From: Lactococcus paracarnosus
GTDB lineage: Bacteria; Bacillota; Bacilli; Lactobacillales; Streptococcaceae
DNA: 64,000 nt
NCBI RefSeq assembly: GCF_006770285.1
Contig: NZ_CP017195.1
Location: forward strand, 1,922,001 to 1,986,000
Direction of reading: 5' to 3'
The translations under genes were made by a program, and so were the position numbers. Below the pieces are notes generated by a model that did not search any database, was not told where the DNA came from, and saw nothing but the letters and a program-made list of their open reading frames with translations. Below, in pieces: positions 18,373 to 27,441 of this stretch (position 1 is its first letter; every line of letters begins with the position of its first letter).

Positions 18373-20946
18373 TTAGGCACTTTTTTGATAAATCCGTTTG
18401 GCAACTTGTAGGGCAATCAAATACCCGATAATGATGAAAGGGAAAATCATCCAATAACTGACAGGTAGCCCTACTAAATCAAAGAAATGACCAAGAGATG
18501 TCCTGCTTAATACCCCACCTGCGATAAAGACACCAACGGTTGTGATAAAGACTGGTAGACTTGCTCGGCTCTTGATAAAAGGGAATCTCTTAGTACGTAA
18601 GATGTGCAACGCAAGTGTTTGTGTAATCAAACCAACCGCAAACCAGCCGCTTTGGAAGGCGCCTTGACTAGCGACTGTGTTATAGTGAAAGCCGAAATAA
18701 AGAATGATAAAGGTCAAGACATCAAAAATTGAGCTGACTGGACCGATCAAGACCGTGAAATGAACTAAATTTTTCATATTCCAAGTCACTGGTTTTTCGA
18801 TTTCTTCCGGATCGACGTTATCCCATGGAATGGCTAACTGGGCAACGTCATAGATTAGATTTTGCACTAAAAGTTGCATGGATAGCATCGGTAAGAAGGG
18901 TAAAAAGGCGCTAGCAATGAGAATAGAGAAGACATTCCCGAAATTTGAACTGAGGGTTATCTTGATATACTTCATCATGTTGATAAAGACACGGCGTCCC
19001 TCTTGCACGCCAACTTCTAACACTTCTAGGCTTTTTTCTAGCAGGATAATTGTACTAGCATCTTTGGTAATATCTGCCGCAGTATCAACTGAAATGCCGA
19101 CATCTGCAGTCCTTAAAGATGGGGCATCATTGATACCATCTCCCATGAAACCGACTGTATGTCCGTTTTGCTTAAGTAGCTTAATCACGCGCTCTTTTTG
19201 CATTGGATTTAACTTAGCAAATAAGTGCACACGCTCAGCTTGATCAGTCAATGCTGCATCACTCATTTGATCAATGTCAGTTCCTAAAAGATAGTGTTCC
19301 GCATTGATGCCAACATCCACACAGACTTTTTGTGCAACGATTGCATTATCCCCAGTCAGTACTTTTACGGTGACACCATGTGCCTGTAATGATGAAATCG
19401 CTGTGATAGCTGATGCTTTTGCTGGATCTAAAAATCCAATAAAGCCTAGAATTGTTAACTCCTTTTCATCTGAAATGTTAATCGTATCACTTTGAATTGA
19501 TTTTTGTGCGACTGTGATGACACGCATGCCATCTTGATTCATCTTAACATTCACAGCCTTCATCTGCTCGATAAGCTCAGGTGTTAAGGCTATTTTTTCA
19601 CCATTGATGAGTACTGAATCACAAACCTCAGCCATTTCTTCAACAGCCCCTTTAGTAATCATCACTTTTTCATCCGCTATAGACAAGGCTACAGATAAGC
19701 GACGCCGTGAAAAATCAAAAGGGATTTCATCGATTTTACTGATATTCTCAAAAGGGAGCTGTTTCTTTTCTCTTGAAAAATAATCCAGCACAGCAACGTC
19801 CATCAGGTTCCGCCAGCCTGTTTGATATTTAGAGTTAAGATAGGCATAGTTCAGTACTGCTTCATTTTCATTACCAAAAGGATCAACATAGTGCATGAGG
19901 ACAACACGGTCTTCTGTAATCGTACCTGTTTTATCCGTACACAGAATATCCATAGCACCTAGATTTTGAATCGCTGACAATTTTTTGACGATGACTTTTT
20001 CTTTGGCAAGCCTTTGTGCACCTTTTGCCAAGTTCGAGTTGACAATCATCGGTAGCATCTCAGGTGTTAGGCCTACTGCTACAGCGATTGCAAAGAAAAA
20101 GGCATTACTAACATCGTGTTTTGTAAACACATTCAATACAAAAACAACTGGAAATAAAATCGCGATCATTTTTAAGAGTAACGCACTGACTTTTTTCAAA
20201 CCAACTTCAAATGCCGTATCAGCCTTGCTACCTGTCGCGCTTTGCGCAATATCACCGAAAAATGTTGCTTGTCCAGTTTTCAAAATGAGAATCAAGCCCT
20301 GCCCACTCAGGACATCTGTCCCCATAAACAAAAGATTAGGTAAATCAACAGCTGATTTCTTAGAGAAGGCATCTTGATTATTCTCTAAGAGTGGCATTTT
20401 TTCAACTGGCAGAGACTCACCTGTTAGCGAGCTTTGATTAATGAATAAGTCATTTGAGGTTAGTAACACACCATCGGCAGGTACCATGTCACCCGTATGC
20501 AAACTAACGATATCACCAGGTACAACTTCATCCATAGGGATTTCTTGTTGCTGACCATCACGGATTACTGCAGCCGTATTCTCAATCATCTCACGCAAGT
20601 TGATACTGGTCTTTTGACTGGCATACTCTTGGTAAAAACTAATCGATACGGAACAAATGACCATCAAGCTCATAACAAGGGCAGCTTCATAATCATTGGT
20701 TACAACAGATACAAATGCCAATAGCAATAAGACGATAACAAAGGGGTCTTTGAGTGCGTTCAGCCAAATTTTCCAAGCTGGTATCGGATTTTGAGCGGCG
20801 ACAATATTCATACCAAAGCTTTCCAAGCGCGCTTTGGCTTCAGAAGCTGTTAACCCGTCTGAGGATGTCGTATAGGCTTCATGCAATTGCTTTGTCGATT
20901 GCAAGGCAAGTTGCTGTAATTCAAATGCTTTTGTCTTTTTTTCCAT
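18373..20946 (-). CDS. mgtA: Magnesium-translocating P-type ATPase MgtA
   Basis: P3B-type ATPase of 857 residues that imports Mg2+ across the cell membrane. The actuator motif LTGESLPVEK, the phosphorylation site CTDKTGTITED (Asp338), the nucleotide-binding region (KGAVEEM) and the hinge MGDGINDAPSLRTADVGISVD are intact, with about ten membrane segments. Aspartates expected in the P-domain are all present. Its mRNA carries an M-box riboswitch about 300 nt upstream, which argues strongly for Mg2+ as the substrate. AAGAGGT lies 6 nt before the ATG. Confidence 0.96.
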   Translation of the reverse strand: MEKKTKAFELQQLALQSTKQLHEAYTTSSDGLTASEAKARLESFGMNIVAAQNPIPAWKIWLNALKDPFVIVLLLLAFVSVVTNDYEAALVMSLMVICSVSISFYQEYASQKTSINLREMIENTAAVIRDGQQQEIPMDEVVPGDIVSLHTGDMVPADGVLLTSNDLFINQSSLTGESLPVEKMPLLENNQDAFSKKSAVDLPNLLFMGTDVLSGQGLILILKTGQATFFGDIAQSATGSKADTAFEVGLKKVSALLLKMIAILFPVVFVLNVFTKHDVSNAFFFAIAVAVGLTPEMLPMIVNSNLAKGAQRLAKEKVIVKKLSAIQNLGAMDILCTDKTGTITEDRVVLMHYVDPFGNENEAVLNYAYLNSKYQTGWRNLMDVAVLDYFSREKKQLPFENISKIDEIPFDFSRRRLSVALSIADEKVMITKGAVEEMAEVCDSVLINGEKIALTPELIEQMKAVNVKMNQDGMRVITVAQKSIQSDTINISDEKELTILGFIGFLDPAKASAITAISSLQAHGVTVKVLTGDNAIVAQKVCVDVGINAEHYLLGTDIDQMSDAALTDQAERVHLFAKLNPMQKERVIKLLKQNGHTVGFMGDGINDAPSLRTADVGISVDTAADITKDASTIILLEKSLEVLEVGVQEGRRVFINMMKYIKITLSSNFGNVFSILIASAFLPFLPMLSMQLLVQNLIYDVAQLAIPWDNVDPEEIEKPVTWNMKNLVHFTVLIGPVSSIFDVLTFIILYFGFHYNTVASQGAFQSGWFAVGLITQTLALHILRTKRFPFIKSRASLPVFITTVGVFIAGGVLSRTSLGHFFDLVGLPVSYWMIFPFIIIGYLIALQVAKRIYQKSA

Positions 20947-21179
20947 TTTAGACCTCTTAGTTGCTAACTAACCTATCCTAGACAATAATATGTGGTTCTC
21001 TCTCAAAACAAGACAAACCACTTTTTATGCCCTAGAAAGTGATGGCCGTTAGCACCTTTTTCTTTCCTTGAATCATTGTCTTAGCAGTTAATAAATCGGC
21101 TTGGGCAACAGGCAACTTTATTTTGTATGAGGATGTGTTCGTCTAGAAAAAAATTCTGAGCCTAACATATCATCATGCA
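20947..21179 (-). other. Long second leader segment of mgtA
   Basis: About 230 nt lie between the riboswitch terminator and the mgtA start, more than ribosome binding needs. I see a 14-codon frame (21032-21076, MIQGKKKVLTAITF) with a poor ribosome site and small hairpins (CACTTT/AAAGTG, GTGGTT/AACCAC). No function is claimed. Confidence 0.4.
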
Positions 21180-21232
21180 AAATAAAAGGAATCTGAGTGC
21201 ACCAACAATAAGTTGGTGCACTCAGATTCCTT
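21180..21232 (-). terminator. Riboswitch expression-platform terminator, mgtA leader
   Basis: Two 21-nt arms (21186-21206 and 21212-21232) form a perfect stem with a 5-nt loop, followed on the minus strand by TTTTATTTT. It lies directly after the M-box aptamer and before mgtA, so it would stop transcription when Mg2+ is bound. Confidence 0.9.
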
Positions 21233-21254
21233 GATCGTTTATCAGCGCACATTA

Positions 21255-21405
21255 GCCTATCGTTGAACTTTAGCACTATACGGCGTAAGAAATTCTTCTA
21301 GCTACATTGAAATAAACCTTCACGATTTATTTTGTTTGACCAGCTTGGCGTCTCTCGACATTTCGCGGCAGTAGCATATTTCCAGTATAGGAGCCTCATC
21401 TAACA
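21255..21405 (-). ncRNA. M-box (ykoK) magnesium riboswitch aptamer
   Basis: Read on the minus strand, the conserved M-box landmarks occur in order: GTTAGATGAGGCTCCTATAC, then GCTACTGCC, AAATGTCGAGAGACGCCAA, GGTCAA, GTAGCTAGAAG, TTACGCC, and GTGCTAAAGTTCAACGA near the 3' end. It is followed by a 21-bp terminator and then mgtA. M-box RNAs bind Mg2+ and favour termination when Mg2+ is high. Confidence 0.92.
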
Positions 21406-21439
21406 ATGATTATTTAATTTTTATAGGTATTACAGGCTA

Positions 21440-21468
21440 ATTGTAACTTAAAAATTAGCATTTGTAAA
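21440..21468 (-). promoter_or_regulatory. Promoter of the mgtA leader
   Basis: On the minus strand, TTTACA (21463-21468), a 17-nt spacer and TACAAT (21440-21445), about 35 nt before the M-box. Confidence 0.8.
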
Positions 21469-21538
21469 GTATTACGTGACAAAATTCTAAAACAAAATCG
21501 ATTGATAAAAAAAGCGATTAGACGCTGCTCATGACTGA

Positions 21539-21838
21539 CTAGTAACCGTATCTGATATTAGATAAGGCAGTTATAGCTTGCAGCTGACTAGACTGCGACG
21601 TACTTAAGACAATACCATTTTGCGTCAGAATGCGTGCTATATCCAAATTCATTCGACTTAAAATCATCGGAACTGATGACTCTCTTTTTACTAGCTCTAC
21701 CCGGTAGTGATTTAAAACCTCTTTTAATGGCTCAGCATTAGGCTGATTAGCTAAGTCACTGACTAGGGCGTCAATTATCACAACAGCTTCCTGTGACCGC
21801 TCTACCCCACCTGAAAACCAGGATAATTTATTTGACAT
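21539..21838 (-). CDS. Bacteriocin immunity protein, enterocin A type
   Basis: A 99-residue cytoplasmic protein of the enterocin-A immunity family, helical bundles that protect against class II bacteriocins. Family marks are the start LSWFSGGVERSQEA, the centre VPMILSRMNLDIARIL and the end SNIRYGY. The frame is open upstream to 21880, but ATG at 21838 has AAGGAGG 5 nt before it. No class IIa precursor (YGNGV motif) or bacteriocin transporter is nearby, so it is an orphan immunity gene. Function is inferred from the family. Confidence 0.8.
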   Translation of the reverse strand: MSNKLSWFSGGVERSQEAVVIIDALVSDLANQPNAEPLKEVLNHYRVELVKRESSVPMILSRMNLDIARILTQNGIVLSTSQSSQLQAITALSNIRYGY

Positions 21839-21899
21839 ATGCGCCTCCTTTTGACTAGATGATACACCTTTATACTTCACATGTCAAAACTTACTGCAG

Positions 21900-22244
21900 C
21901 TATTCTTCCTTAGCCAGCTGAATCGGATATTTATGACCAAACTTTTTAATTTCTGTCAGTATGAGGTCTAATTCTCTTCCTTTATCGGTTAAGGCATAAC
22001 TTGTTTTTGGTGGCATCTCTTGTAAGATTGTTTTGACAACAAGCCCATCTTCAATCAGCTCTTTTAAATCCTTGCTTAAGGTATGCGGTGTAATCCCCTT
22101 TAATAAGCGACTTAATTCATTAAATCCTCTGTCATCTTGCAAGAGATGGTTGAGCAGTAACAACTTCCATTTGCCGCCAATTATAGCGAGGGTATTGGCT
22201 GCATCACAGTGACACTTAATCATTTGTTGGTATGTTTTTCTCAT
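21900..22244 (-). CDS. HxlR-family transcriptional regulator
   Basis: Winged-helix regulator of 114 residues. The HxlR pattern GGKWKLLLLNHLLQDDRGFNELSRLL, then ITPHTLSKDLKELIEDGLV and YALTDKGREL is clear. The N-terminal CHCDAAN holds two cysteines; in related proteins one N-terminal Cys senses electrophiles or disulfide stress. It is divergent from a nitroreductase gene 109 bp away, which is its likely target. The two promoters overlap in that gap. Confidence 0.9.
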   Translation of the reverse strand: MRKTYQQMIKCHCDAANTLAIIGGKWKLLLLNHLLQDDRGFNELSRLLKGITPHTLSKDLKELIEDGLVVKTILQEMPPKTSYALTDKGRELDLILTEIKKFGHKYPIQLAKEE

Positions 22245-22292
22245 TGTTCTCCTTACTTTTTAAGACACGGGGTAGTATCTTTTTAAACAGTA

Positions 22293-22321
22293 TTGCATCT
22301 ATTATACAATAACTTTATACT
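22293..22321 (+). promoter_or_regulatory. Promoter of the nitroreductase gene
   Basis: TTGCAT (22293-22298), a 17-nt spacer and TATACT (22316-22321), followed by TATAGGAGG before the ATG. A minus-strand TATAAT (22301-22306) for the hxlR gene lies within the spacer, so the two promoters occupy the same DNA. Confidence 0.65.
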
Positions 22322-22353
22322 AAGATTACACCATTATATAGGAGGAATACATC

Positions 22354-23091
22354 ATGACACATGCCATACCCAATTTAACAGAACACGTTTCTGTCAGAGA
22401 TTTCAAGGACATCCCATTATCAGCTGAAATCAAAGAACAACTAAGTCTTGCAGCGCGTAGTGCCTCATCTTCTCACTTTGTACAATCATTTTCGATCATA
22501 GAGATTACAGATATGACGCTTAGAACACAGTTAGCTGATATTACTGAGAGTGCACCCTACGTCAAACAAACAGGCGCATTTTACGTATTTGTAGCTGATT
22601 TATATCGCCAATCAACCCTACTCACTAAACAAGGCAAATCGTTAGATGGTTTATCAAATATGGAATCTTTGCTCGTTAGCATCGTCGATACCACAATCGC
22701 CGCCCAAAATATGGTTGTTGCCGCTGAAGCAATGGAGTTGGGTATCTGCTATATCGGTGGTATTCGTAATGATGTCGAAAAAGTAGCCGACCTCCTAAAC
22801 CTACCTAAGTACACACTCCCTTTGTTTGGGTTAACAATCGGCATACCAAATAGCAAAAATAAGGTTAAGCCTAGATTGTTAGCTAAAAACCAAGTTAGCC
22901 AGAACAGTTATCCAACCGCACAATTTGCTGATTTAAGTGAGTATGATGACCTAAGCAAAGCCTATTATGCTGATAGAGATACAAATCAAAAGACGCGTTC
23001 TTGGTCTCAACAAAATATTGCATTTTTTCAAACGATTAGACGTCCTGAAATCGCTGACTTTCTAAAAAAACAAGGCTTTAGTTTGACTTAA
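22354..23091 (+). CDS. NADPH-dependent FMN nitroreductase (NfsA/Frp family)
   Basis: Flavin oxidoreductase of 245 residues. Family marks are SVRDFKD at the N-terminus, AARSASSSHFVQSFSII, AQNMVVAAEAMELGICYIGGIRND and LPLFGLTIGIPN, as in NfsA/FRase I proteins that reduce nitro compounds, quinones or flavins. AGGAGG lies before the ATG. The divergent HxlR regulator suggests induction by reactive electrophiles (inference). A strong terminator shared with the convergent ABC gene follows. Confidence 0.9.
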   Translation: MTHAIPNLTEHVSVRDFKDIPLSAEIKEQLSLAARSASSSHFVQSFSIIEITDMTLRTQLADITESAPYVKQTGAFYVFVADLYRQSTLLTKQGKSLDGLSNMESLLVSIVDTTIAAQNMVVAAEAMELGICYIGGIRNDVEKVADLLNLPKYTLPLFGLTIGIPNSKNKVKPRLLAKNQVSQNSYPTAQFADLSEYDDLSKAYYADRDTNQKTRSWSQQNIAFFQTIRRPEIADFLKKQGFSLT

Positions 23092-23127
23092 GTATTACTA
23101 CTGGCTTAGTTTCAACTGATCACAAAC

Positions 23128-23171
23128 AATAAACCCCTAAGTTAACCGTCTGGCTAATTTAGGGGTTTATT
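23128..23171. terminator. Bidirectional terminator
   Basis: AATAAACCCCTAA (23128-23140) and its complement (23159-23171) form a 13-bp stem between the convergent nitroreductase gene and the ABC exporter operon. Confidence 0.85.
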
Positions 23172-23173
23172 CT

Positions 23174-25039
23174 TTAAGCAACACGCTCAAATTGTGAATT
23201 ATACAAATCAGCGTAAAAACCATCTTGGGCAAGCAATGCTTTATGGTCACCACTTTCGATGATATCCCCATCTTTCATGACCAAAATTAAATCGGCATTC
23301 TTGATGGTAGACAGTCTATGGGCGATAACAAAACTTGTTCGACCTTCCATTAACTTATCCATTGCTTTTTGAATGAGCTCTTCTGTCCGCGTATCCACTG
23401 AAGAAGTCGCTTCATCCAGAATTAACATCGGTGCATCTTTTAAGAGGGCACGCGCAATCGTTAAGAGTTGACGTTCCCCAACAGATAACTCATCAGCATC
23501 TTTCAGCATGGAATCATAGCCGCTTGGTAGGGTATTGATGAAGTGATCAATACCAACTGCTTTAGCAGCATCAACGACTTGTTGATCACTAATATTTGCT
23601 TGATTGTAGATCAAATTCTCTTTGACAGTGCCTTCAAATAACCAAGTATCTTGTAAGACCATCGAAAATTGATCATGAACAGCTTCACGCGTAATCTCTT
23701 TAATTGGCGTACCGTCAATGATGATTTGCCCAGAAGTCGTGTCATAGAATCTCATGAGCAGGTTAACCATTGTAGACTTACCAGCACCAGTAGGGCCTAC
23801 GATAGCGATCTTTTGACCTGGTTCTGCCTTGGCTGAGAAGTCGTTAATGATAACGCGGTCTTCATTATAGCCAAAGTGTACATTTTGAAATTCGACAGCA
23901 CCCTTGGGATTAGGTAATGTTGTTGCTTTACCTGTTTCATCGGCTAGTTCATCTTCAGCTAAAAAGGCAAAAATCCGCTCAGATGCTGCACCTGCTGATT
24001 GCAAAGACGTCACTGCTTGGGCAATTTGCGTAAGGGGTTGTGTGAAGAGACGAATATAAATCATGAAGGCAACGATAACACCAAATTCGATTTTACCATC
24101 AATTGCTAATACAGCACCCACTAAACAGACCGCAGCATAGCCAAAGTTACCGATAAATTGCATGATTGGCATCATCAAACCTGATAGAAACTGTGATTTC
24201 CAAACAGAGTTGTATAAGCGTTCATTAATGGCATCAAATTCATCTTGTTTTTCTTTGTCAGCATTTGATACCTTGACCATGTTATGGCCTGAGTAAATTT
24301 CCTCAACAAAGCCATTGACTTCTCCCAGCCCACTTTGTTGGGCATTAAAGAACTTTTGAGATTTACTCATAATCAACATCATGAGACCAAACCCAATGGC
24401 TGTTGTTGCGATGGCGGTCAAGCTCATCTGGATATTTGTTTTAAACATCATGATGATTGAGCCAAAGAATAGGGTGAGCGCTGATACTAAACTACCAACT
24501 GATTGGTTAAGCGCTTGGCTAATGGCATCGACATCGTTGGTCACACGTGATAAGGTATCCCCATAAGGATGACCATCAAAATAACGTAGCGGTAGTTTGT
24601 TAATTTTTGTCGAAATATCTTGGCGTAATTTCTTAGAGGCACGCTGTGTGACTGTTGCCATGATGAAGCCTTGACTATAACTCAAAATAGCAGATCCGGC
24701 ATAAAAGGCAATCAGTAACATCCCAATCGACATGATTTTATCCAAATCGATATCGCCATGACCTGGATAGCCTTTAGGAATAAAACTGGCTTGTAAGCCA
24801 CTGATGATTTTATTTGTTATTTCTGACAATCTATCTGGACCTATGATGGTCAGATAAGCACCACCACATGCTGCAATCGCCGCAACAAAAATACCACCAT
24901 ACCATGGCTTAACATATTTCAATAAATCAGATAATGCTTTTTTGATATTCTTAGGTTTTTCGCCACCGCGACCAAGACCGCGTCCGGGACCAAATCCACG
25001 ACCCGCAGGCCGTCTAGACGTCTGTGTTTCAGTACTCAT
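23174..25039 (-). CDS. Heterodimeric ABC multidrug exporter, catalytic half (EfrB/LmrD-like)
   Basis: Half-transporter of 621 residues with a Gly/Arg-rich N-terminal tail, six membrane segments and one ATPase domain. Walker A GPTGAGKST (about 415-423), an unusual signature LSVGERQ, Walker B LILDE with the catalytic Glu, and the H-loop AHRLST are present. Its partner upstream lacks the Glu, so this half supplies the Walker B of the competent site. It starts in a TAATG overlap with the partner. The order MarR-ABC-ABC resembles efrAB-type drug efflux operons; the substrate is unknown. Confidence 0.9.
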   Translation of the reverse strand: MSTETQTSRRPAGRGFGPGRGLGRGGEKPKNIKKALSDLLKYVKPWYGGIFVAAIAACGGAYLTIIGPDRLSEITNKIISGLQASFIPKGYPGHGDIDLDKIMSIGMLLIAFYAGSAILSYSQGFIMATVTQRASKKLRQDISTKINKLPLRYFDGHPYGDTLSRVTNDVDAISQALNQSVGSLVSALTLFFGSIIMMFKTNIQMSLTAIATTAIGFGLMMLIMSKSQKFFNAQQSGLGEVNGFVEEIYSGHNMVKVSNADKEKQDEFDAINERLYNSVWKSQFLSGLMMPIMQFIGNFGYAAVCLVGAVLAIDGKIEFGVIVAFMIYIRLFTQPLTQIAQAVTSLQSAGAASERIFAFLAEDELADETGKATTLPNPKGAVEFQNVHFGYNEDRVIINDFSAKAEPGQKIAIVGPTGAGKSTMVNLLMRFYDTTSGQIIIDGTPIKEITREAVHDQFSMVLQDTWLFEGTVKENLIYNQANISDQQVVDAAKAVGIDHFINTLPSGYDSMLKDADELSVGERQLLTIARALLKDAPMLILDEATSSVDTRTEELIQKAMDKLMEGRTSFVIAHRLSTIKNADLILVMKDGDIIESGDHKALLAQDGFYADLYNSQFERVA

Positions 25040-26811
25040 TAGGCTAACTCCTCCTTAGATAGTTGTGAATAAGCAATTTCTTGATAGACTGGATTGCTTG
25101 CTAAAAGTTCAGTGTGTGTCCCATGACCAACTACTTTCCCTTTGTCCAACACAATAATTTGATCTGCATCAATAATCGTCCCAATACGCTGTGCGACAAT
25201 TAATTTTGTCGTCTCTGCAGTTTCGCGGTTCAAGGTATCACGTAAAACACGGTCAGTCTTATAATCCAGTGCTGAGAAACTATCATCAAATACCAGAATC
25301 TCTGGTCGACGTGCTAAGGCACGCGCAATTGCAAGGCGTTGTTTTTGACCACCAGAAAGGTTGAGCCCACCTTGTGAAATTTCAGCATCCAAGCCTTTTT
25401 CATTTTTTGTGACAAATTCTTCTGCTTGTGCAAGACGAACTGCTGACATAAGGGCCTCATCAGTTAAGTCACCACCTGCATTTGTCCCAAAGGCCAAGTT
25501 AGATCGAATTGTCCCATTAAACATGACTGGTTTTTGCGGGATAAAGCCCATTTTATTATGTAGGGCATTTTCCGTATAATCCTTAACATTGACACCATCA
25601 ACCAACACTTGACCTGCTGTGACATCATAGTAACGCGGAATAAGATTAATTAAAGTGGATTTACCAGACCCAGTAGAGCCGATAAAGGCGACAGTTTCCC
25701 CTTTATTTGCCTTAAATGATATGCCTTCGATCACATGTTCAGAAGCATCCGCATATTGGAAGTAGACGTTTTTAAACTCAACTGTCCCAACTTCTGTTGC
25801 AGCATCGCCATCTTTCGTACCATTTTTGATAGATGAGTCTGTATCGATCACCTCATTAATCCGGCCAGCAGATACATTAGCACGTGGCATCATGATGAAA
25901 ATCATCGTCAGCATCATGAAGGCCATGACGACTTGCATGCCATAAGAAGTAAAGACGACCATATCAGAAAACAAATTAATCCGTGGTGAATTCCCTGGTG
26001 TACCAATCGCTGCATTTTTGATGATCGTTGCACCAATCAGATAAACAGCAACTGAAAGGCCAGATGAAACCATCGACATCATAGGCATCATGAAGGCCAT
26101 GACACGTTGAATAAATAGATTCGTTGATGTGATATCAGCATTTGCTCGCTCAAATTTTTCTGTTTGATAGCCTTCTGCATTATAGGCGCGTACAACATGA
26201 ATCCCTGTCAAATTTTCTCGGGTAACCGAGTTCAATTTATCCGTTAACTTTTGGATAATCTTAAATCTTGGCATAGCAAGAGTGACAATAATACTGATGG
26301 CAACCAAGATAAATAGCACCGCAACACCTAGCGCTGTCGTCCATTCCCAAGACTTATCTGCAATCTTAAAAATAGCCCATACTGCTGTAATCGGCGCTTT
26401 TATAATCAGCTGTAAGCCCATGGCAACAAACATTTGCACTTGTGTGATATCATTTGTCGAGCGTGTTATCAAACTTGCTGTTGAAAACTGATTGATTTCA
26501 GCCATCGAGTACTCAGATACCTGATGGTAGACATCGTGACGAAGCGTTCGTGACAGACCAGCTGCAACACGAGCCGCAAAATAGCCGACGACAATTGCTG
26601 CTGCAAGCGAGCCTAAAGCACACAGCACCATCCATTTCCCTTGATCAAAAATCTGAGAAACAGTCGTTCCTTTTTCTTGGATTAATTTTGTAACCTTACT
26701 CATATAATCAGGTAATTTCAAGTCCAAATAGACCTGTGTGATGATAAAAATAAGGCTAATGCCAACATAGCGAAGCTCTTTTCCAGTGAGCTTTTTCAGT
26801 ATTTTAAACAT
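25039..26811 (-). CDS. Heterodimeric ABC multidrug exporter, degenerate half (EfrA/LmrC-like)
   Basis: Half-transporter of 590 residues: six membrane segments (about 15-310) and an ATPase domain with Walker A GSTGSGKST (about 378-386) and a canonical signature LSGGQKQR. Walker B ends in Asp (LVFDDS) rather than Glu, and the switch His is replaced by Gln (VAQRIGT). These two changes mark a non-hydrolytic site, as in known heterodimeric exporters. It overlaps the MarR gene by 8 bp and the second half by 1 bp. Confidence 0.9.
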   Translation of the reverse strand: MFKILKKLTGKELRYVGISLIFIITQVYLDLKLPDYMSKVTKLIQEKGTTVSQIFDQGKWMVLCALGSLAAAIVVGYFAARVAAGLSRTLRHDVYHQVSEYSMAEINQFSTASLITRSTNDITQVQMFVAMGLQLIIKAPITAVWAIFKIADKSWEWTTALGVAVLFILVAISIIVTLAMPRFKIIQKLTDKLNSVTRENLTGIHVVRAYNAEGYQTEKFERANADITSTNLFIQRVMAFMMPMMSMVSSGLSVAVYLIGATIIKNAAIGTPGNSPRINLFSDMVVFTSYGMQVVMAFMMLTMIFIMMPRANVSAGRINEVIDTDSSIKNGTKDGDAATEVGTVEFKNVYFQYADASEHVIEGISFKANKGETVAFIGSTGSGKSTLINLIPRYYDVTAGQVLVDGVNVKDYTENALHNKMGFIPQKPVMFNGTIRSNLAFGTNAGGDLTDEALMSAVRLAQAEEFVTKNEKGLDAEISQGGLNLSGGQKQRLAIARALARRPEILVFDDSFSALDYKTDRVLRDTLNRETAETTKLIVAQRIGTIIDADQIIVLDKGKVVGHGTHTELLASNPVYQEIAYSQLSKEELA

Positions 26812-27280
26812 GTTCGCCTCCTAAATTTCTTTTTATTTTTTGAATCGTTGCAACGAACTGACGAATTTCATCATCCGACAAATCTGCACTTAAAACTGTT
26901 TCAAACGTTTTTTTTCGTTCCATCATCATGTCTTGCATACCAAGCGCTTTATCAGTCAAAATCAACTTTTTAAGTCTGGCATCGTAGGCAACCGTTTCAC
27001 GTCGGATCAAGCCGCCTTGCTCCAATTTTTTAATGAATGTTGTTGCTGTGGGGCGTCTCATGACGAATTCCTTTTCCAAATCTCTTTGAAAGACATCTTC
27101 ACCTTGATGCTTAATCAAATAATCTATCACCCAAATTTGTAAGCCATGCAACTTACCTGGATGGTCCTTATTATCATTAGCATCGCAATCTGCCTTGTCT
27201 TTCGCTTTATTTTTTGCGACATATCGTAATAAAGAGATATTCAATTCTCGCAACTCGGTACCGATGTTTCCTGTGTTCAT
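26804..27280 (-). CDS. MarR-family transcriptional regulator
   Basis: Winged-helix repressor of about 158 residues with the helix-turn-helix in VFQRDLEKEFVMRRPTATTFIKKLEQGGLIRRE. The frame is open to 27298, but ATG at 27280 has GAAGGAG 5 nt upstream. First gene of an operon with the two ABC exporter halves, overlapping the first by 8 bp. Two adjacent 15-bp operator-like repeats lie between its promoter and its start, so autorepression that is relieved by the exported drug is the likely scheme (inference). Confidence 0.9.
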   Translation of the reverse strand: MNTGNIGTELRELNISLLRYVAKNKAKDKADCDANDNKDHPGKLHGLQIWVIDYLIKHQGEDVFQRDLEKEFVMRRPTATTFIKKLEQGGLIRRETVAYDARLKKLILTDKALGMQDMMMERKKTFETVLSADLSDDEIRQFVATIQKIKRNLGGEHV

Positions 27281-27300
27281 TTTAACTCCTTCATTCATTA

Positions 27301-27330
27301 TGTTAGCTGTATAACTGTTAGCATGATAAC
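27301..27330. promoter_or_regulatory. Tandem operator repeats of the MarR-ABC operon
   Basis: Two abutting 15-bp copies, TGTTAGCTGTATAAC (27301-27315) and TGTTAGCATGATAAC (27316-27330), each a partial palindrome (TGTTA...TAAC). They lie immediately downstream of the -10, covering the expected transcript start. Confidence 0.65.
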
Positions 27331-27331
27331 A

Positions 27332-27360
27332 ATTATACGATGAACTGGCTGACTTGTCAA
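27332..27360 (-). promoter_or_regulatory. Promoter of the MarR-ABC operon
   Basis: A full consensus on the minus strand: TTGACA (27355-27360), a 17-nt spacer and TATAAT (27332-27337). Confidence 0.85.
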
Positions 27361-27441
27361 AAATTTAAGATACAAAACCACCAATTATATTTCAAGTACT
27401 AGTTAGCTGGTAATACGGTCATATTTTGATATAATTAAAAA

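Noticed and set aside
20947-21538. Class IIa bacteriocin precursor next to the immunity gene
   Set aside because: No YGNGV-type peptide or double-glycine leader in any frame; the stretch is the mgtA riboswitch leader.
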